Shown: positions 51,138-61,898 of the stretch, in pieces
Position numbering within the stretch: position 1 is the stretch's first letter
Layout of the letters: each line of letters opens with the position of its first letter
Source of the DNA: REEB95 sp963785735
GTDB taxonomy: Bacteria; Pseudomonadota; Alphaproteobacteria; ATCC43930; CGMCC-115725
Length of the DNA: 64,000 nt
Direction: 5' to 3'
NCBI GenBank assembly: GCA_963785735.1
Contig: CAWAWJ010000001.1
Location: forward strand, 1,798,001-1,862,000
The notes under the pieces: generated by a model
Told to the model about the DNA's origin: nothing
What the model saw: only the letters and a program-made list of their open reading frames with translations
Database searches by the model: none
Made by a program: the position numbers and the translations under genes

Positions 51138-52427
51138 ATGAATGGGAAAAGAGCGCAGCTCGTTCTGGCCGCGCTGGTTTTGATCGCGCCAGGCTGGGCC
51201 GCGCGCGCTCAGGCGCGCGACGTGACGGCCTCCACCGTTCCGGAGATCCTGATGGATCTGGTGGGGGCGCAGCCGGGTGACAACATCACCATCGCGCCCG
51301 GAACCTACGAGCTGCCGCCGCTGCGCCTGAGCCAGAGCGGCGCGCCCGGCAATGCCATCACCCTGCGCGCCGCCGCCCCGGGCACGGTCGAGCTCCGCTC
51401 GAGCGCCGCCGAGTTCATCAAGGTGTCGGGTTCGGATTGGGTGTTCGAAAATCTCGACATCGCCGGCATTTGCGCCAGCGACGACGATTGCGAACATGCC
51501 TTCCACATCGTCGCCGGGGCCGACCGCACCGTCATCCGCCATAACCGCATCCGCGACTACAACGCGCATATCAAAGGGAATGGCGAGGCCGGACGTTTCC
51601 CGAAGGACGTGCTGATCGAAGGCAATTGGCTGTTCGACACCCATCACCGCCTGACCGACAACCCGATCGCGACCGTCGACGTGGTGGGCGGGCAGGGCTG
51701 GATCGTGCGCGGCAATCTGATCGCCGATTACGGCAAGGCGATCGACCACCCGGCGGTGATCAACGACGATTTCGGCTATGCCTTGTTCTTCAAGGGCAAT
51801 TCCTCAGGAACGCTGGTCGAGCGCAACATCGTCGCCTGCTCGCTGATGATGTCGCCCTTGTCCTATACCCGTGGCATCTCCCTCGGCGGCAGCGGCAGCG
51901 GCCCGCAATATTGCGAGGGCAGCTGCGACCAGGACGAAAACCGTGACGGCATCGTGCGCAACAATGTGGTGCTCTCCTGCCCGATGGAGGACGGCATCTA
52001 TCTATGGCGCGCGAAAAACGGCCGCGTGCTCAACAACACGCTCGTCGGAACCTACGGCATCGAGGCGCGCGGCAAGGACAGCAATGCCGATATCGCCAAC
52101 AATCTCCTCTCCGGCGGCATCGTCGCGAGCGAAGGCGCGCGCCTCTCGGCTTCCGGCAACGTGGTGGTGGGGCCGGGGGCGTTGCCGATCGATCGCTATT
52201 TCGTCGATGCGCGCGAAGGACGGCTCTCGCTTCGCCCCGAAGGGCATTTCGATTTCAAGAGCGCGCCCGTGGCCGGCGTGACCGACGATCTATGCGGCAA
52301 TAAGCGGCCTCCGGATGCGAGCGTGCCGGGCGCCATTCAATACGGCGCGCCGCCGTGCAACCGCGCGGCGCAGCTACTGGCCGATTACCGCGTTTATGCG
52401 GCCAAGCTCAGGGGTGCCAAGCCCTAG
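51138..52427 (+). CDS. secreted right-handed parallel beta-helix protein
   Basis: A 429-residue exported protein with a signal peptide ending ARAQARD (residues ~22-28). The body consists of beta-helix rungs with the usual spacing (VFENLDIAGI, RTVIRHNRIRDYNAHI, WIVRGNLIADYGKAI, LVERNIVACSL). Four cysteines (CASDDDC and CEGSC) may stabilise a loop. It resembles NosD/pectate-lyase-like polysaccharide-binding or lyase proteins, but catalytic residues cannot be placed. A conserved C-terminal CGNKRPP is present. It converges with another beta-helix gene on the opposite strand with a 4-base stop overlap. Confidence 0.8.
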   Translation: MNGKRAQLVLAALVLIAPGWAARAQARDVTASTVPEILMDLVGAQPGDNITIAPGTYELPPLRLSQSGAPGNAITLRAAAPGTVELRSSAAEFIKVSGSDWVFENLDIAGICASDDDCEHAFHIVAGADRTVIRHNRIRDYNAHIKGNGEAGRFPKDVLIEGNWLFDTHHRLTDNPIATVDVVGGQGWIVRGNLIADYGKAIDHPAVINDDFGYALFFKGNSSGTLVERNIVACSLMMSPLSYTRGISLGGSGSGPQYCEGSCDQDENRDGIVRNNVVLSCPMEDGIYLWRAKNGRVLNNTLVGTYGIEARGKDSNADIANNLLSGGIVASEGARLSASGNVVVGPGALPIDRYFVDAREGRLSLRPEGHFDFKSAPVAGVTDDLCGNKRPPDASVPGAIQYGAPPCNRAAQLLADYRVYAAKLRGAKP

Positions 52428-53869
52428 CCGCGAACGATGAATCGCAACGCGCCGGCGTCGAGCGCGCCGCCCGCCGGACGGGCGGTGAAACCCAACGGCG
52501 TCAACGGCTCGTAGACCGGCAACAGCTTAAAGCCGGCGCCGTCGCCCGGATCGGACCCGGCGCCGATGGCCGGTGATCCCGGCAGCAGGTGATAGTCGTA
52601 ACGCGTCGGATCGGCGAAGCGCACATCGGCGACGATGCGGTTGCCTCTTCCGCCGTCGGCGTTGGGATCGCTGTCGGCGCGCGCGTTGTTGGAAAGCACG
52701 TTGTTGACAAACTTGCCGGCGCCCGAGATCAGTTCGCCCGGACCGGCGAAGATGTTGTCGGCGACATAGGCCGGGTTGGGGCCGCGCGAGCGGATGAAGA
52801 TGCCGCTCGACCGGTCCATGATCATGGTGTTGCCGACGACGTAAAGCTCTTGCAACGGATTGGTCGGGCCCTCCATGGCAAAGGCGATCATGGTGTAGTT
52901 CTCGGCGCGCGGGCCTTTCTCGATGATGTTGCCGATGACGTAGCTGCGCCCGCCATTCGACAGATCGATCGAATAGCTCGAATTGCTGTTGGGGCCGTCG
53001 AGGATGCGGTTGTAGAGGATGTAGTTGGCGAGCGCGCGTGTCTTGACGTGATGCCCGGTCACGGTGTCGTGGAAATAGCTGCCGCGCAGCGTGAAGCTGT
53101 GCACATTGCCGATATAGATGCCGTGGGTCGAACCGCTCGACGTGCCGTTATGCGCGAATTCCGAATCCTCGATCAGGATGTCGCTGTCGCCGTTGCTGGT
53201 GCTGAGGATGCCGTCCTCGTTGTCGTGGATATAGACCTTGGACAGGGTGAGACCGGCGCCTTCGGCGCGGATGGCGGCGCCGTTGCCGTCGCCCACATGA
53301 CAGCCCGACAGCTCGACATTCTCGATGCGGATTTTGTCGCCGTGGGTGACCCAGATGCCCTTGCCTTGCGCGGCTTCGCCGTCGGCGGAGAGATGCGGGC
53401 GTCCGCCGGTGCCGCGGATGACGATGTCGCTGGCGTTCCAGACCGCGACGTCGCCCCGGTAATCGGCGGCGGCGATCTCGATCACGTCGCCGTTCTGGGC
53501 CGTCTTGGCGGCTTCGCTCGGCAGTTTCATGTCCTGGCCCGGGCCGACCTTGAGCACGCGGCCCGAGGGATGGTCGGGCACCAGCGGCGCCATGGCCAGG
53601 CTCTGGGACGGAATATTGCTCGCCATGGGCGCGGCGGGCGCCGCCGGAGCCGCCATAACCGGCGTGGCGTTCGGAGTCGAAACGATGGGGGCGGGTGGCG
53701 AAGCGGCCGTGTGGGGGGCGGTGAAGATGACCGAATCGATGTCCTGGGGCGAGACCGGCACGGTAATGACCCGCCCGTCCTTGAGTTTGATCGCCATGTC
53801 GGCGGTTGCGGGCAAGGCGCCGGCCGCGATCACGGCCAAGATGAGTAACAAAGCGCGAAAGGGGCGCAT
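52424..53869 (-). CDS. secreted beta-helix protein with Pro/Ala-rich N-terminal linker
   Basis: A 481-residue exported protein. The signal peptide ends near GALPATADM. A short domain (AIKLKDGRVITVPVSPQDID) and a Pro/Ala/Thr-rich linker (about residues 50-95) lead to beta-helix rungs (VEIAAADYRGDVAVWNASDI-like DVIEIAAADYRGDVAVW, IRIENVELSGCHVGDG, LTLSKVYIHDNEDGIL, FTLRGSYFHDT). It ends with an Ala/Gly-rich cap. It is probably a polysaccharide-binding or degrading periplasmic/secreted protein; no catalytic triad is clear. It differs from its convergent neighbour in linker and cysteine content, so the two are not recent duplicates. Confidence 0.8.
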   Translation of the reverse strand: MRPFRALLLILAVIAAGALPATADMAIKLKDGRVITVPVSPQDIDSVIFTAPHTAASPPAPIVSTPNATPVMAAPAAPAAPMASNIPSQSLAMAPLVPDHPSGRVLKVGPGQDMKLPSEAAKTAQNGDVIEIAAADYRGDVAVWNASDIVIRGTGGRPHLSADGEAAQGKGIWVTHGDKIRIENVELSGCHVGDGNGAAIRAEGAGLTLSKVYIHDNEDGILSTSNGDSDILIEDSEFAHNGTSSGSTHGIYIGNVHSFTLRGSYFHDTVTGHHVKTRALANYILYNRILDGPNSNSSYSIDLSNGGRSYVIGNIIEKGPRAENYTMIAFAMEGPTNPLQELYVVGNTMIMDRSSGIFIRSRGPNPAYVADNIFAGPGELISGAGKFVNNVLSNNARADSDPNADGGRGNRIVADVRFADPTRYDYHLLPGSPAIGAGSDPGDGAGFKLLPVYEPLTPLGFTARPAGGALDAGALRFIVRG

Positions 53870-54030
53870 GGGCGATCCTGTAAATAAAGTTGCTTCAAAA
53901 ACAATATACCAATGACTGTTATTAATGTGTTGTCTCAGAATATGGTTAATGGATTCTGGCGACGTTTGGTTGTGGCCGGTCCGGTAGGCTCTAAGACCCT
54001 GATGAGAAAGGGGTTGAACGGGCTTGATCC

Positions 54031-54048
54031 ATCGGCTTTAGTGCCGAT
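54031..54048. promoter_or_regulatory. inverted repeat upstream of the suf operon
   Basis: ATCGGC-TTTAGT-GCCGAT is a perfect 6-base inverted repeat ending 59 bases before the rrf2/sufR start, in an AT-rich 238-base intergenic region (53870-54107). It could be an operator for the Rrf2 regulator or a hairpin. It does not match a consensus I can cite with confidence. Confidence 0.35.
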
Positions 54049-54107
54049 GTAATAAGTACTGAAACCGTCCTAATTACGCCCGGCATCCGGAGACCCCAAG
54101 AAATCCC

Positions 54108-54556
54108 ATGATCATCCTCAGCAAAATGGCCGATTACGGCGTCATCATCGCCACCCAGATGGCGCTCGATCCCGAGCGCCAGATGACCGCCGCCAGCCTG
54201 GCCGAGGCGACGCGTTTGCCGCGCGCCACCGTGGCCAAGGCGCTGAAGGCGCTGGCGCATGGCGGGGTTGTGGCGGGTTCGCGCGGGGCATCCGGCGGCT
54301 ACCGGCTGGCGCGCGCGCCCGAGGCGATTTCGATCGCCGCGGTGGTGGCGGCGATCGACGGCGAAATCGGCGCCACGCAATGCACCATTCACGGCCCGTC
54401 CTGCGAGCGCACCGATTTCTGCTCGACCAAGCCGCATTGGCAGCGCATCAACGACGCGGTCGGCAGCGCGCTTTCGGCCATGAGCCTGGCCGAGATGGCG
54501 CCGAATAATTTGCTCGCGCGCTGGGCGCGTTTGCCTCCGGGCGAGGGGGCGACGTC

Positions 54557-54560
<4 letters not shown>
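54108..54560 (+). CDS. Rrf2-family SUF regulator
   Basis: A 150-residue winged-helix regulator (ILSKMADYGVIIATQMAL; AEATRLPRATVAKALKALAH) with three conserved cysteines in TQCTIHGPSCERTDFCSTKP that hold a [2Fe-2S] cluster, as in IscR. It senses cluster status and represses the suf operon. This identifies the downstream genes as a regulated cluster-assembly operon. Its stop overlaps the sufB start (ATGA), so it is the first gene of the operon. The 5' leader contains GACCCCAAGAAA, repeated before sufC. Confidence 0.93.
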
Positions 54561-56012
<1,452 letters not shown>

Positions 56013-56062
56013 ACATGAAAACTGCGAAACGAACCCAATTTTCCCCGTAGGACCCCAAGAAA

Positions 56063-56812
56063 ATGTTGGAAATCAAGGATTTGCACGCGCGCATCGCGGA
56101 CGGGCGCGAGATATTGAAGGGCGTCGATCTCGACGTGAAGGCGGGCGAGGTGCACGCCATCATGGGCCCCAACGGTTCGGGCAAGAGCACGCTGGCGGGC
56201 GTGCTCACCGGCAAGCCCGGCTATACCGTGACGCAAGGCCGGGTGCTCTACCAGGGAAGCGATCTCTTGAGCCTCGCGCCGGATGCACGCGCGCGCGCGG
56301 GCATGTTCCTGGCCTTCCAGTATCCGGTCGAGATTCCGGGCGTCAACAACATGTATTTCCTGCGCGCCGCCTTGAACGCCACGCGCAAGCAGCGCGGCGA
56401 GAGCGAGATGGATGCGGGCCAGTTCCTCAAAGCCGTGCGCGCCAAGCTCAAGCTCCTGGACATCGGCGAGGATCTGCTCCAGCGCGCCGTCAATGTCGGG
56501 TTCTCGGGCGGCGAGAAAAAGCGCAACGAGATTTTTCAGATGGCGATGCTCGAACCCAAGCTCGCCATTCTCGACGAGACCGATAGCGGCCTCGATATCG
56601 ACGCGCTCCAGACCGTGGCCAAGGGCATCAACGCGCTGCGCGGGAAAGACCGCGCCGTGCTGCTCATCACCCATTACCAGCGGCTCCTCGATCATGTCGT
56701 GCCCGACCGCATTCACGTGCTGGCGGGCGGGCGCATTGTCAAATCCGGCGGCAAGGAATTGGCGCTGGAATTGGAGAAAAGCGGCTATGCCGCCTTCGGA
56801 GACGCGGCGTGA
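56063..56812 (+). CDS. sufC: Fe-S cluster assembly ATPase SufC
   Basis: A 249-residue ABC-type ATPase. Walker A is GPNGSGKSTLAG, the signature motif is FSGGEKKRNEIFQMA, Walker B is LAILDETDSGLDIDAL, and the H-loop is ITHYQRLLDHVVPD. It drives conformational change in SufBD. It lies 50 bases after sufB; the leader again contains GACCCCAAGAAA directly before the ATG. Its stop overlaps the GTG start of sufD. Confidence 0.97.
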   Translation: MLEIKDLHARIADGREILKGVDLDVKAGEVHAIMGPNGSGKSTLAGVLTGKPGYTVTQGRVLYQGSDLLSLAPDARARAGMFLAFQYPVEIPGVNNMYFLRAALNATRKQRGESEMDAGQFLKAVRAKLKLLDIGEDLLQRAVNVGFSGGEKKRNEIFQMAMLEPKLAILDETDSGLDIDALQTVAKGINALRGKDRAVLLITHYQRLLDHVVPDRIHVLAGGRIVKSGGKELALELEKSGYAAFGDAA

Positions 56813-58110
56813 GCGACGCGCTCTCCGAAATCCGGCCTTATGTCGAGGCCTTCAAGCGGCGCCAGGCCTCGGGCGAACCCGCCTGGCTCTCCGCGCGGCG
56901 CGAAGGCGCGATGAAACGTTTCGCCGAACTAGGATTTCCCTTGCGCCGGCAAGAAGCCTGGCGCTTCACCAATCTCCAGAGCCTGCAAAAGGCGAGCTAT
57001 CCGCCGGCGGGTGACGCCGCCGCGATCGAAGATTCCGATCTGGCGCCATGGCGCTTTCCCGGCGAGACCCATCGCCTGGTGCTGGTCAATGGGCACTTTT
57101 CGCCGGCTCTCTCCGCCGTCGGCGCGTTGCCCAAGGGCGTCACTCTCGCCTCGGTGGCGCAAACCCTCAAAACACGCCCCGAGCTTTTGGAATCGAGCTT
57201 GCGCGAAACCGACACCATCGGCGGCCAGCCCTTTGTTTCGCTCAACGCCGCGCTGTTCGAGGATGGGTTCGTGCTCGCGCTGGAAGCGGGCGCAACGCTC
57301 GACCTTCCGGTGGAGGTCGTGCATTTCGGCCAGGGCGGCCAGCGCTCCTGCCATCTGCGCAATCTGGTTTTGCTCGGGGCCGGCAGCCGCGCCGCACTGA
57401 TCGAAAGCTATGCCGGTTCGGGAAATTATTGGACCAATGCGGCCGGCGTGATCGCTCTCGCCAAGGGCGCGTCGCTCACCCATGTCAAATTGCAGGACGA
57501 GGGCCAAGCCGCCATCCATATGGCGCAAAACCGCATTGAGATCGCGGGCGGCGCGCGTTACGAAAGTTTCGTCCTCACGCTCGGCGCCAAGCTGTCGCGC
57601 CATGACAGCCAGGCGCGGCTCGAAGGCGAGGGGGCGGAATGCCGCCTCAACGGCGCTTTCCTTTTGCGCGGCGAACAAGAGGCGACCAATGTCACCTTCG
57701 CCGATCATGCCGCGCCCCACGGCACCACGCATGAGCTGTTCAAGGGCGTGGCCGACGGCGGCGCGCATGGCGCGTTCATCGGCACCATCGCGGTCAGGCC
57801 GCAAGCGCAGAAGACCGACGCGCATATGCTCAACAAGAACCTGCTGCTGAGCCCGCGGGCCTCCATCGACACCAAGCCCGAGCTCGATATCCTGGCCGAC
57901 GACGTCAAATGCGGCCATGGCGCGACCGTGGGCGATCTCGACGACGGGGCGCTGTTCTATCTCGAAAGCCGCGGGATTCCGGCGCTCGAGGCGCGGCAAA
58001 TGCTGATCGCCGCCTTCGCCGCCGACGCGCTCGACCGGGTCGAGAACAAGGATTTGCGCGCCTTCCTCGATGTCCATCTGCAACGCTGGCTGGATGGGCG
58101 CGCATCATGA
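56809..58110 (+). CDS. sufD: Fe-S cluster assembly protein SufD
   Basis: A 433-residue partner of SufB in the scaffold. The N-terminal helical part (EAFKRRQASGEPAWLSARRE) is followed by the beta-helix core (SRAALIESYAGSGNYWTN, HDSQARLEGEGAECRLNGAF) and the C-terminal SufBD motif (LLLSPRASIDTKPELDILAD, CGHGATVGDLDDGALFYLES). The conserved His of SufD lies in the CGHGATVGDLD region. The start is GTG 56809, overlapping sufC, and its stop overlaps sufS. Intact. Confidence 0.96.
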   Translation: MSDALSEIRPYVEAFKRRQASGEPAWLSARREGAMKRFAELGFPLRRQEAWRFTNLQSLQKASYPPAGDAAAIEDSDLAPWRFPGETHRLVLVNGHFSPALSAVGALPKGVTLASVAQTLKTRPELLESSLRETDTIGGQPFVSLNAALFEDGFVLALEAGATLDLPVEVVHFGQGGQRSCHLRNLVLLGAGSRAALIESYAGSGNYWTNAAGVIALAKGASLTHVKLQDEGQAAIHMAQNRIEIAGGARYESFVLTLGAKLSRHDSQARLEGEGAECRLNGAFLLRGEQEATNVTFADHAAPHGTTHELFKGVADGGAHGAFIGTIAVRPQAQKTDAHMLNKNLLLSPRASIDTKPELDILADDVKCGHGATVGDLDDGALFYLESRGIPALEARQMLIAAFAADALDRVENKDLRAFLDVHLQRWLDGRAS

Positions 58111-59351
58111 CCGTGGCCAAGCTCCAGACAACCGCCAAGCCAGGCTTCGATCCGCGCCGCGTCAAGCGCGACTTCCCGATTTTCGAGCGCAATCCCGGGC
58201 TGGTGTTTCTCGACAGCGCGGCCAGCGCGCAGAAGCCGGCGGCGGTGATCGACCGCGTGTCGGATTTTTACCGCGCCGATTACGCCAATGTGCATCGCGG
58301 CGTCTATCGCCTGTCGGCGCGCTCCTCCGATCTCTACGAAGGCGCGCGCGAGACCGCGCGGAAATTCCTCAACGCCGCCAGCGCGGACGAGATCGTGTTC
58401 GTGCGCGGCGCGACCGAGGCGATCAATCTGGTGGCTTATTCCTGGGGGGCGGCCTTCCTGAAACCGGGCGACGAGGTGCTGGTCACCGAGTTGGAACACC
58501 ACGCCAATATCGTACCCTGGCAATTGATCCGCGAACGCACCGGACTGAAGCTTATCGCGGCGCCCATCGACGCCTCGGGCGGGCTCGATCTCGCCGCTTT
58601 CGAGCGGAGGCTTTCCAAGAAAACCAAGCTGGTCGCGGTGACGCATCTGGCCAACGCCACCGGCGCGCTGCTGCCGATCGAAGCCATCATCCGCTTGGCG
58701 CATCAGGCGGGCGCCAAGGTGCTGGTCGATGGCTGCCAGGCGGCGCCGCGTCTGCCGGTTGATGTTCGCGCGCTCGATTGCGATTTCTACGTCTTCTCCG
58801 GCCACAAGACTTATGGGCCGACCGGCATCGGCGTGCTCTATGCCAAGAAGGATATTCTCGAATCCATGCCGCCTTTCCAGGGCGGCGGCGACATGATCGA
58901 ACAGGTTACGTTCGAGAAAACCACCTTCCAGCATCCGCCGCACCGTTTCGAGGCGGGGACGCCCGACATCTCCGGCGCCATCGGCCTGGCGCGCGCGCTG
59001 GAATACATCGACAGCCTGGGCCGCGACGCGATCCTGGCGCATGAGGAGCAGTTGACCGGCTATGGCGTGGACAGGCTCTCCAAGCTGCCGGGCGTCAAGC
59101 TGGTGGGGGCGGGGCAGCGGCGGCTCGGCATATTGTCGCTCGATGTCCAAGGCATCCATCCTCACGATCTCGCCACCGTGCTGGACCAGCATCACGTGGC
59201 GGTGCGCGCCGGGCATCATTGCGCCCAGCCGCTGATGGACCGGCTCGGCCTGCCCGGCACCACGCGCGCCTCGCTCGGCATCTACAACGACGAGAGCGAC
59301 ATCGACGCGCTGGCCGAAGCGCTTCGCGCCGCGCAGAAGATGTTTGCGTGA
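58107..59351 (+). CDS. sufS: cysteine desulfurase SufS
   Basis: A 414-residue PLP enzyme that takes sulfur from cysteine. The PLP-binding lysine lies in FYVFSGHKTYGPTGIGVLY, the aromatic stacking segment is EHHANIVPWQ, and the catalytic cysteine is in VRAGHHCAQPLMDRLG. The start at ATG 58107 overlaps the sufD stop (ATGA). The sequence is the group II type, which uses SufE or SufU as acceptor, and a SufU gene follows. Confidence 0.97.
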   Translation: MTVAKLQTTAKPGFDPRRVKRDFPIFERNPGLVFLDSAASAQKPAAVIDRVSDFYRADYANVHRGVYRLSARSSDLYEGARETARKFLNAASADEIVFVRGATEAINLVAYSWGAAFLKPGDEVLVTELEHHANIVPWQLIRERTGLKLIAAPIDASGGLDLAAFERRLSKKTKLVAVTHLANATGALLPIEAIIRLAHQAGAKVLVDGCQAAPRLPVDVRALDCDFYVFSGHKTYGPTGIGVLYAKKDILESMPPFQGGGDMIEQVTFEKTTFQHPPHRFEAGTPDISGAIGLARALEYIDSLGRDAILAHEEQLTGYGVDRLSKLPGVKLVGAGQRRLGILSLDVQGIHPHDLATVLDQHHVAVRAGHHCAQPLMDRLGLPGTTRASLGIYNDESDIDALAEALRAAQKMFA

Positions 59352-59359
59352 GGATGGCG

Positions 59360-59824
59360 ATGGATACGCGCGAGCTTTACCAGGACATCATTCTCGATCA
59401 CGGGCGTCACCCGCGCAATTTCCATGCGCTCGCCCATGCGACCCATTCGGCCCAAGGCCACAACCCGCTTTGCGGCGACCGCGTCACCGTCTATCTCGAA
59501 CTCGAAGGCGACACGATAAAAGACCTGAGCTTCGAAGGGCGCGGCTGCGCCATCTCCACCGCCTCGGCCTCGCTGATGACCGAGGTGCTGAAGGGCAAGA
59601 CCGTGGCCACCGCCGAGGAGCTGTTCAAGGATTTCCATGCCCGCGTCATGGGCCATCCGCATCCGCAGCCTCATCCCTCTCACGGCCTGGAAGACGATTT
59701 GGAACGGCTCGCGCCGCTGGAAGGCGTGAAGGCCTATCCGGCGCGGGTCAAATGCGCGACGCTGGCCTGGCACGCCTTCGAGGCGGCGCTCAAGGACGGC
59801 AATATCACTGTCAAGACCGAGTAG
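59360..59824 (+). CDS. sufU: SUF sulfur acceptor SufU
   Basis: A 154-residue zinc-bound IscU-like protein that accepts persulfide from SufS. Its zinc-site residues lie in NPLCGDRVTVYL, FEGRGCAIS and ARVKCATLAWH. The insert KDFHARVMGHPHPQPHPSHG near residues 87-106 is the SufU-specific loop, here unusually His/Pro-rich. ATG 59360 follows AGGA with suitable spacing; GTG 59348 (overlapping the sufS stop) and ATG 59354 are alternatives. Confidence 0.92.
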   Translation: MDTRELYQDIILDHGRHPRNFHALAHATHSAQGHNPLCGDRVTVYLELEGDTIKDLSFEGRGCAISTASASLMTEVLKGKTVATAEELFKDFHARVMGHPHPQPHPSHGLEDDLERLAPLEGVKAYPARVKCATLAWHAFEAALKDGNITVKTE

Positions 59825-59827
59825 ATC

Positions 59828-60226
59828 ATGCAGGACGAAGGCAAGGATCCGTTCGATTTCATGCGCGCCAATCCTCCGGAAGCCGAAGAGGTCGAGCGGC
59901 CAGAGCCGGGCGAGAAGGATTCCGAGCTCGAAGAGAAGGTGCTGACCGCGCTCAAGACCGTGCGCGATCCCGAAATCCCGGTGAATTTGGTGGATTTGGG
60001 ATTGATCTATGAATTGATCGTGCGCAAGGACGGCGTGGTCTATGTCGAGATGACGCTCACAGCGCCGTCCTGCCCGGTGGCGGGAGAATTGCCGGGCCAG
60101 GTGCGCGACGCGGTTTCCTCCGTGCCCGGCGTGCAGGATGCGCGCGTCAAGCTGGTGTGGAATCCTCCCTGGACCAAGGACCGCATGAGCGAGGAAGCCA
60201 AGCTCGAACTGGGGCTGATGGACTAG
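59828..60226 (+). CDS. sufT: SUF-associated MIP18/DUF59 protein SufT
   Basis: A 132-residue protein. An acidic N-terminal tail (EAEEVERPEPGEKDSELEEK) precedes the MIP18 domain, with DPEIPVNLVDLGLIYEL and LTAPSCPVAGELPGQV containing the conserved DPE and cysteine. SufT-like proteins mature Fe-S targets under iron stress. It begins three bases after the sufU stop and closes the suf operon. The C-terminus MSEEAKLELGLMD is typical. Confidence 0.93.
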   Translation: MQDEGKDPFDFMRANPPEAEEVERPEPGEKDSELEEKVLTALKTVRDPEIPVNLVDLGLIYELIVRKDGVVYVEMTLTAPSCPVAGELPGQVRDAVSSVPGVQDARVKLVWNPPWTKDRMSEEAKLELGLMD

Positions 60227-60249
60227 AAGAAAAGCGGCGAGGGGGAGAC

Positions 60250-60870
60250 GTGCTGAAAATCTGGGGACGGACCAATTCGTCCAACGTGCAAAAGGTGTTG
60301 TGGTGTTGCGCCGAGCTCGGGCTTGACTATGAACGCGTCGATTGGGGCGGCAAGTTCGGCGGCAACGACGATCCCGCCTATCGTGCGATGAACCCCAACG
60401 GGTTGGTGCCGACGGTCAAGGACGGCGAAAACGTGATCTGGGAAGCCAATACCATCATGCGCTATTTGTGCGCGACGCGGAACAACACCAGGCTCTATCC
60501 GGCCGATCCGGGCAAACGCAGCCATGTCGAGCGCTGGATGGACTGGAACCTGTCGCGCCTGACATCGCCGATGTCGGCTTTGCTCTGGGGCTATTACCGT
60601 ACGCCGCCTAAGGAGCGCGATGCCGCGGCGCTGGAAAAATCCCGCCTCGATGCGGCCGCGTTGTGGGCCATAGCCGACCGCCAGGTGGAGAAACAGAATT
60701 ATCTCGCGGGCGCGGATTTCACCCTGGCCGATATCGGCCCGGGAATTTGGGCGCATCGCTGGCAGAATTTGCCGGTCGAGCGGCCGAAGCTGCCGCATTT
60801 GGAGGCGTGGTTCGGCCGTTTGGCCAAGCGGCCGGGATTCATCGCACATATTGCGGTGCCGGTGAGTTGA
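60250..60870 (+). CDS. glutathione S-transferase family protein
   Basis: A 206-residue GST. The N-terminal thioredoxin-like part begins LKIWGRTNSSNVQKVLWC with a serine in the catalytic position (SSN). The GSH-binding cis-Pro segment is NPNGLVPTVKDG and the E/S-x pair is WEANTIMRYL. The C-terminal helical domain ends with the N-capping region FTLADIGPGIWAHRW. GTG 60250 follows GGGGGAGA. It lies 23 bases after sufT and may be read through, but no functional tie to Fe-S assembly is known. Substrate unknown. Confidence 0.9.
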   Translation: MLKIWGRTNSSNVQKVLWCCAELGLDYERVDWGGKFGGNDDPAYRAMNPNGLVPTVKDGENVIWEANTIMRYLCATRNNTRLYPADPGKRSHVERWMDWNLSRLTSPMSALLWGYYRTPPKERDAAALEKSRLDAAALWAIADRQVEKQNYLAGADFTLADIGPGIWAHRWQNLPVERPKLPHLEAWFGRLAKRPGFIAHIAVPVS

Positions 60871-60973
60871 GTTGTGCGATTCCATTGATTGGTTAAGTCT
60901 CACGCGATCGTGACTGATGAGCGTTGGCGGGACACCTCTATCATCCGCGCCCCGGTGCGAGGTTGAGAGATTG

Positions 60974-61861
60974 ATGCATAAAGCAAATGCAATGCTCGCC
61001 GCTTGCGCGGGCTTATTCCTAATTTTGCCCGTGACGGGTAACGCCGCCCAAGACGCCGATCCGGCGGCCATTGCGCGCGGCGCCTATATCTTCAACGCCG
61101 CCGATTGCGTTTCCTGCCATACCGATAAGAGGAATAATGGCGTGCCTCTGGCCGGGGGCCGGGCGTTGACGACGCCCTTCGGCACCTATTACAGCCCGAA
61201 CATCACGCCCGACAATGCCACCGGCATCGGCAAATGGACGCTCGGCGATTTCCGCCGCGCGTTGCGCCAAGGCCGGGACGATGACGGCGGCTTTCTCTTT
61301 CCGGTGTTTCCGTTCACCTCCTTCACCGGCATGAGCGACGCCGACATCGCCGATCTCTACGCCTATCTCATGGCGCGGCCTCCGGTGACACGGCCGGACA
61401 CCCCGTATCAGGTCAAATTCCCCTATGGCTGGCGGCCGTTGCTGTTCGGCTGGCGCTTACTGTTCTTCCGGGAAGGACCGCTGGAGCCGGTAGCATCGCA
61501 AAGCGCGGAATGGAACCGCGGCCGGTATCTGGCCGAGGCGGTGGCGCATTGCGAAGAATGTCACACGCCGCGCAATTTCCTGGGCGCGCTCGATCATGCC
61601 CATGCCTTCGCCGGCAATCCGCAGGGGCCCGACCGCCAGAGAGCACCGAACATCACGCCCGACAACGCCACCGGCATCGGCAAGTGGAGCATCGCGGATA
61701 TCGAGACCGTGCTGCTGACCGGCAAGATGCCGGATTCCGATCTCGTGGGCGGCGGCATGCATGATGTGGTGGGCGGAACATCCCAACTCACGGCGCAAGA
61801 CCGCCACGCCATCGCGGTCTATCTCAAATCATTGCCGCCGCTGCCCGCCATGGGTAAGTAG
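60974..61861 (+). CDS. diheme c-type cytochrome
   Basis: A 295-residue exported protein with a signal peptide ending VTGNAA. Two CxxCH heme sites are in DCVSCHTDKRNNG and HCEECHTPRNFLG. Each module contains NITPDNATGIGKW, a repeat indicating internal duplication. Its architecture resembles the cytochrome subunits of membrane alcohol/gluconate-type dehydrogenases, which pass electrons from a periplasmic enzyme to the chain. No flavoprotein partner lies next to it. An SDR starts 37 bases downstream. Confidence 0.88.
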   Translation: MHKANAMLAACAGLFLILPVTGNAAQDADPAAIARGAYIFNAADCVSCHTDKRNNGVPLAGGRALTTPFGTYYSPNITPDNATGIGKWTLGDFRRALRQGRDDDGGFLFPVFPFTSFTGMSDADIADLYAYLMARPPVTRPDTPYQVKFPYGWRPLLFGWRLLFFREGPLEPVASQSAEWNRGRYLAEAVAHCEECHTPRNFLGALDHAHAFAGNPQGPDRQRAPNITPDNATGIGKWSIADIETVLLTGKMPDSDLVGGGMHDVVGGTSQLTAQDRHAIAVYLKSLPPLPAMGK

Positions 61862-61898
61862 AGCCCCGGCCGACGGGGATTTGATGAAGGAGGGCGGC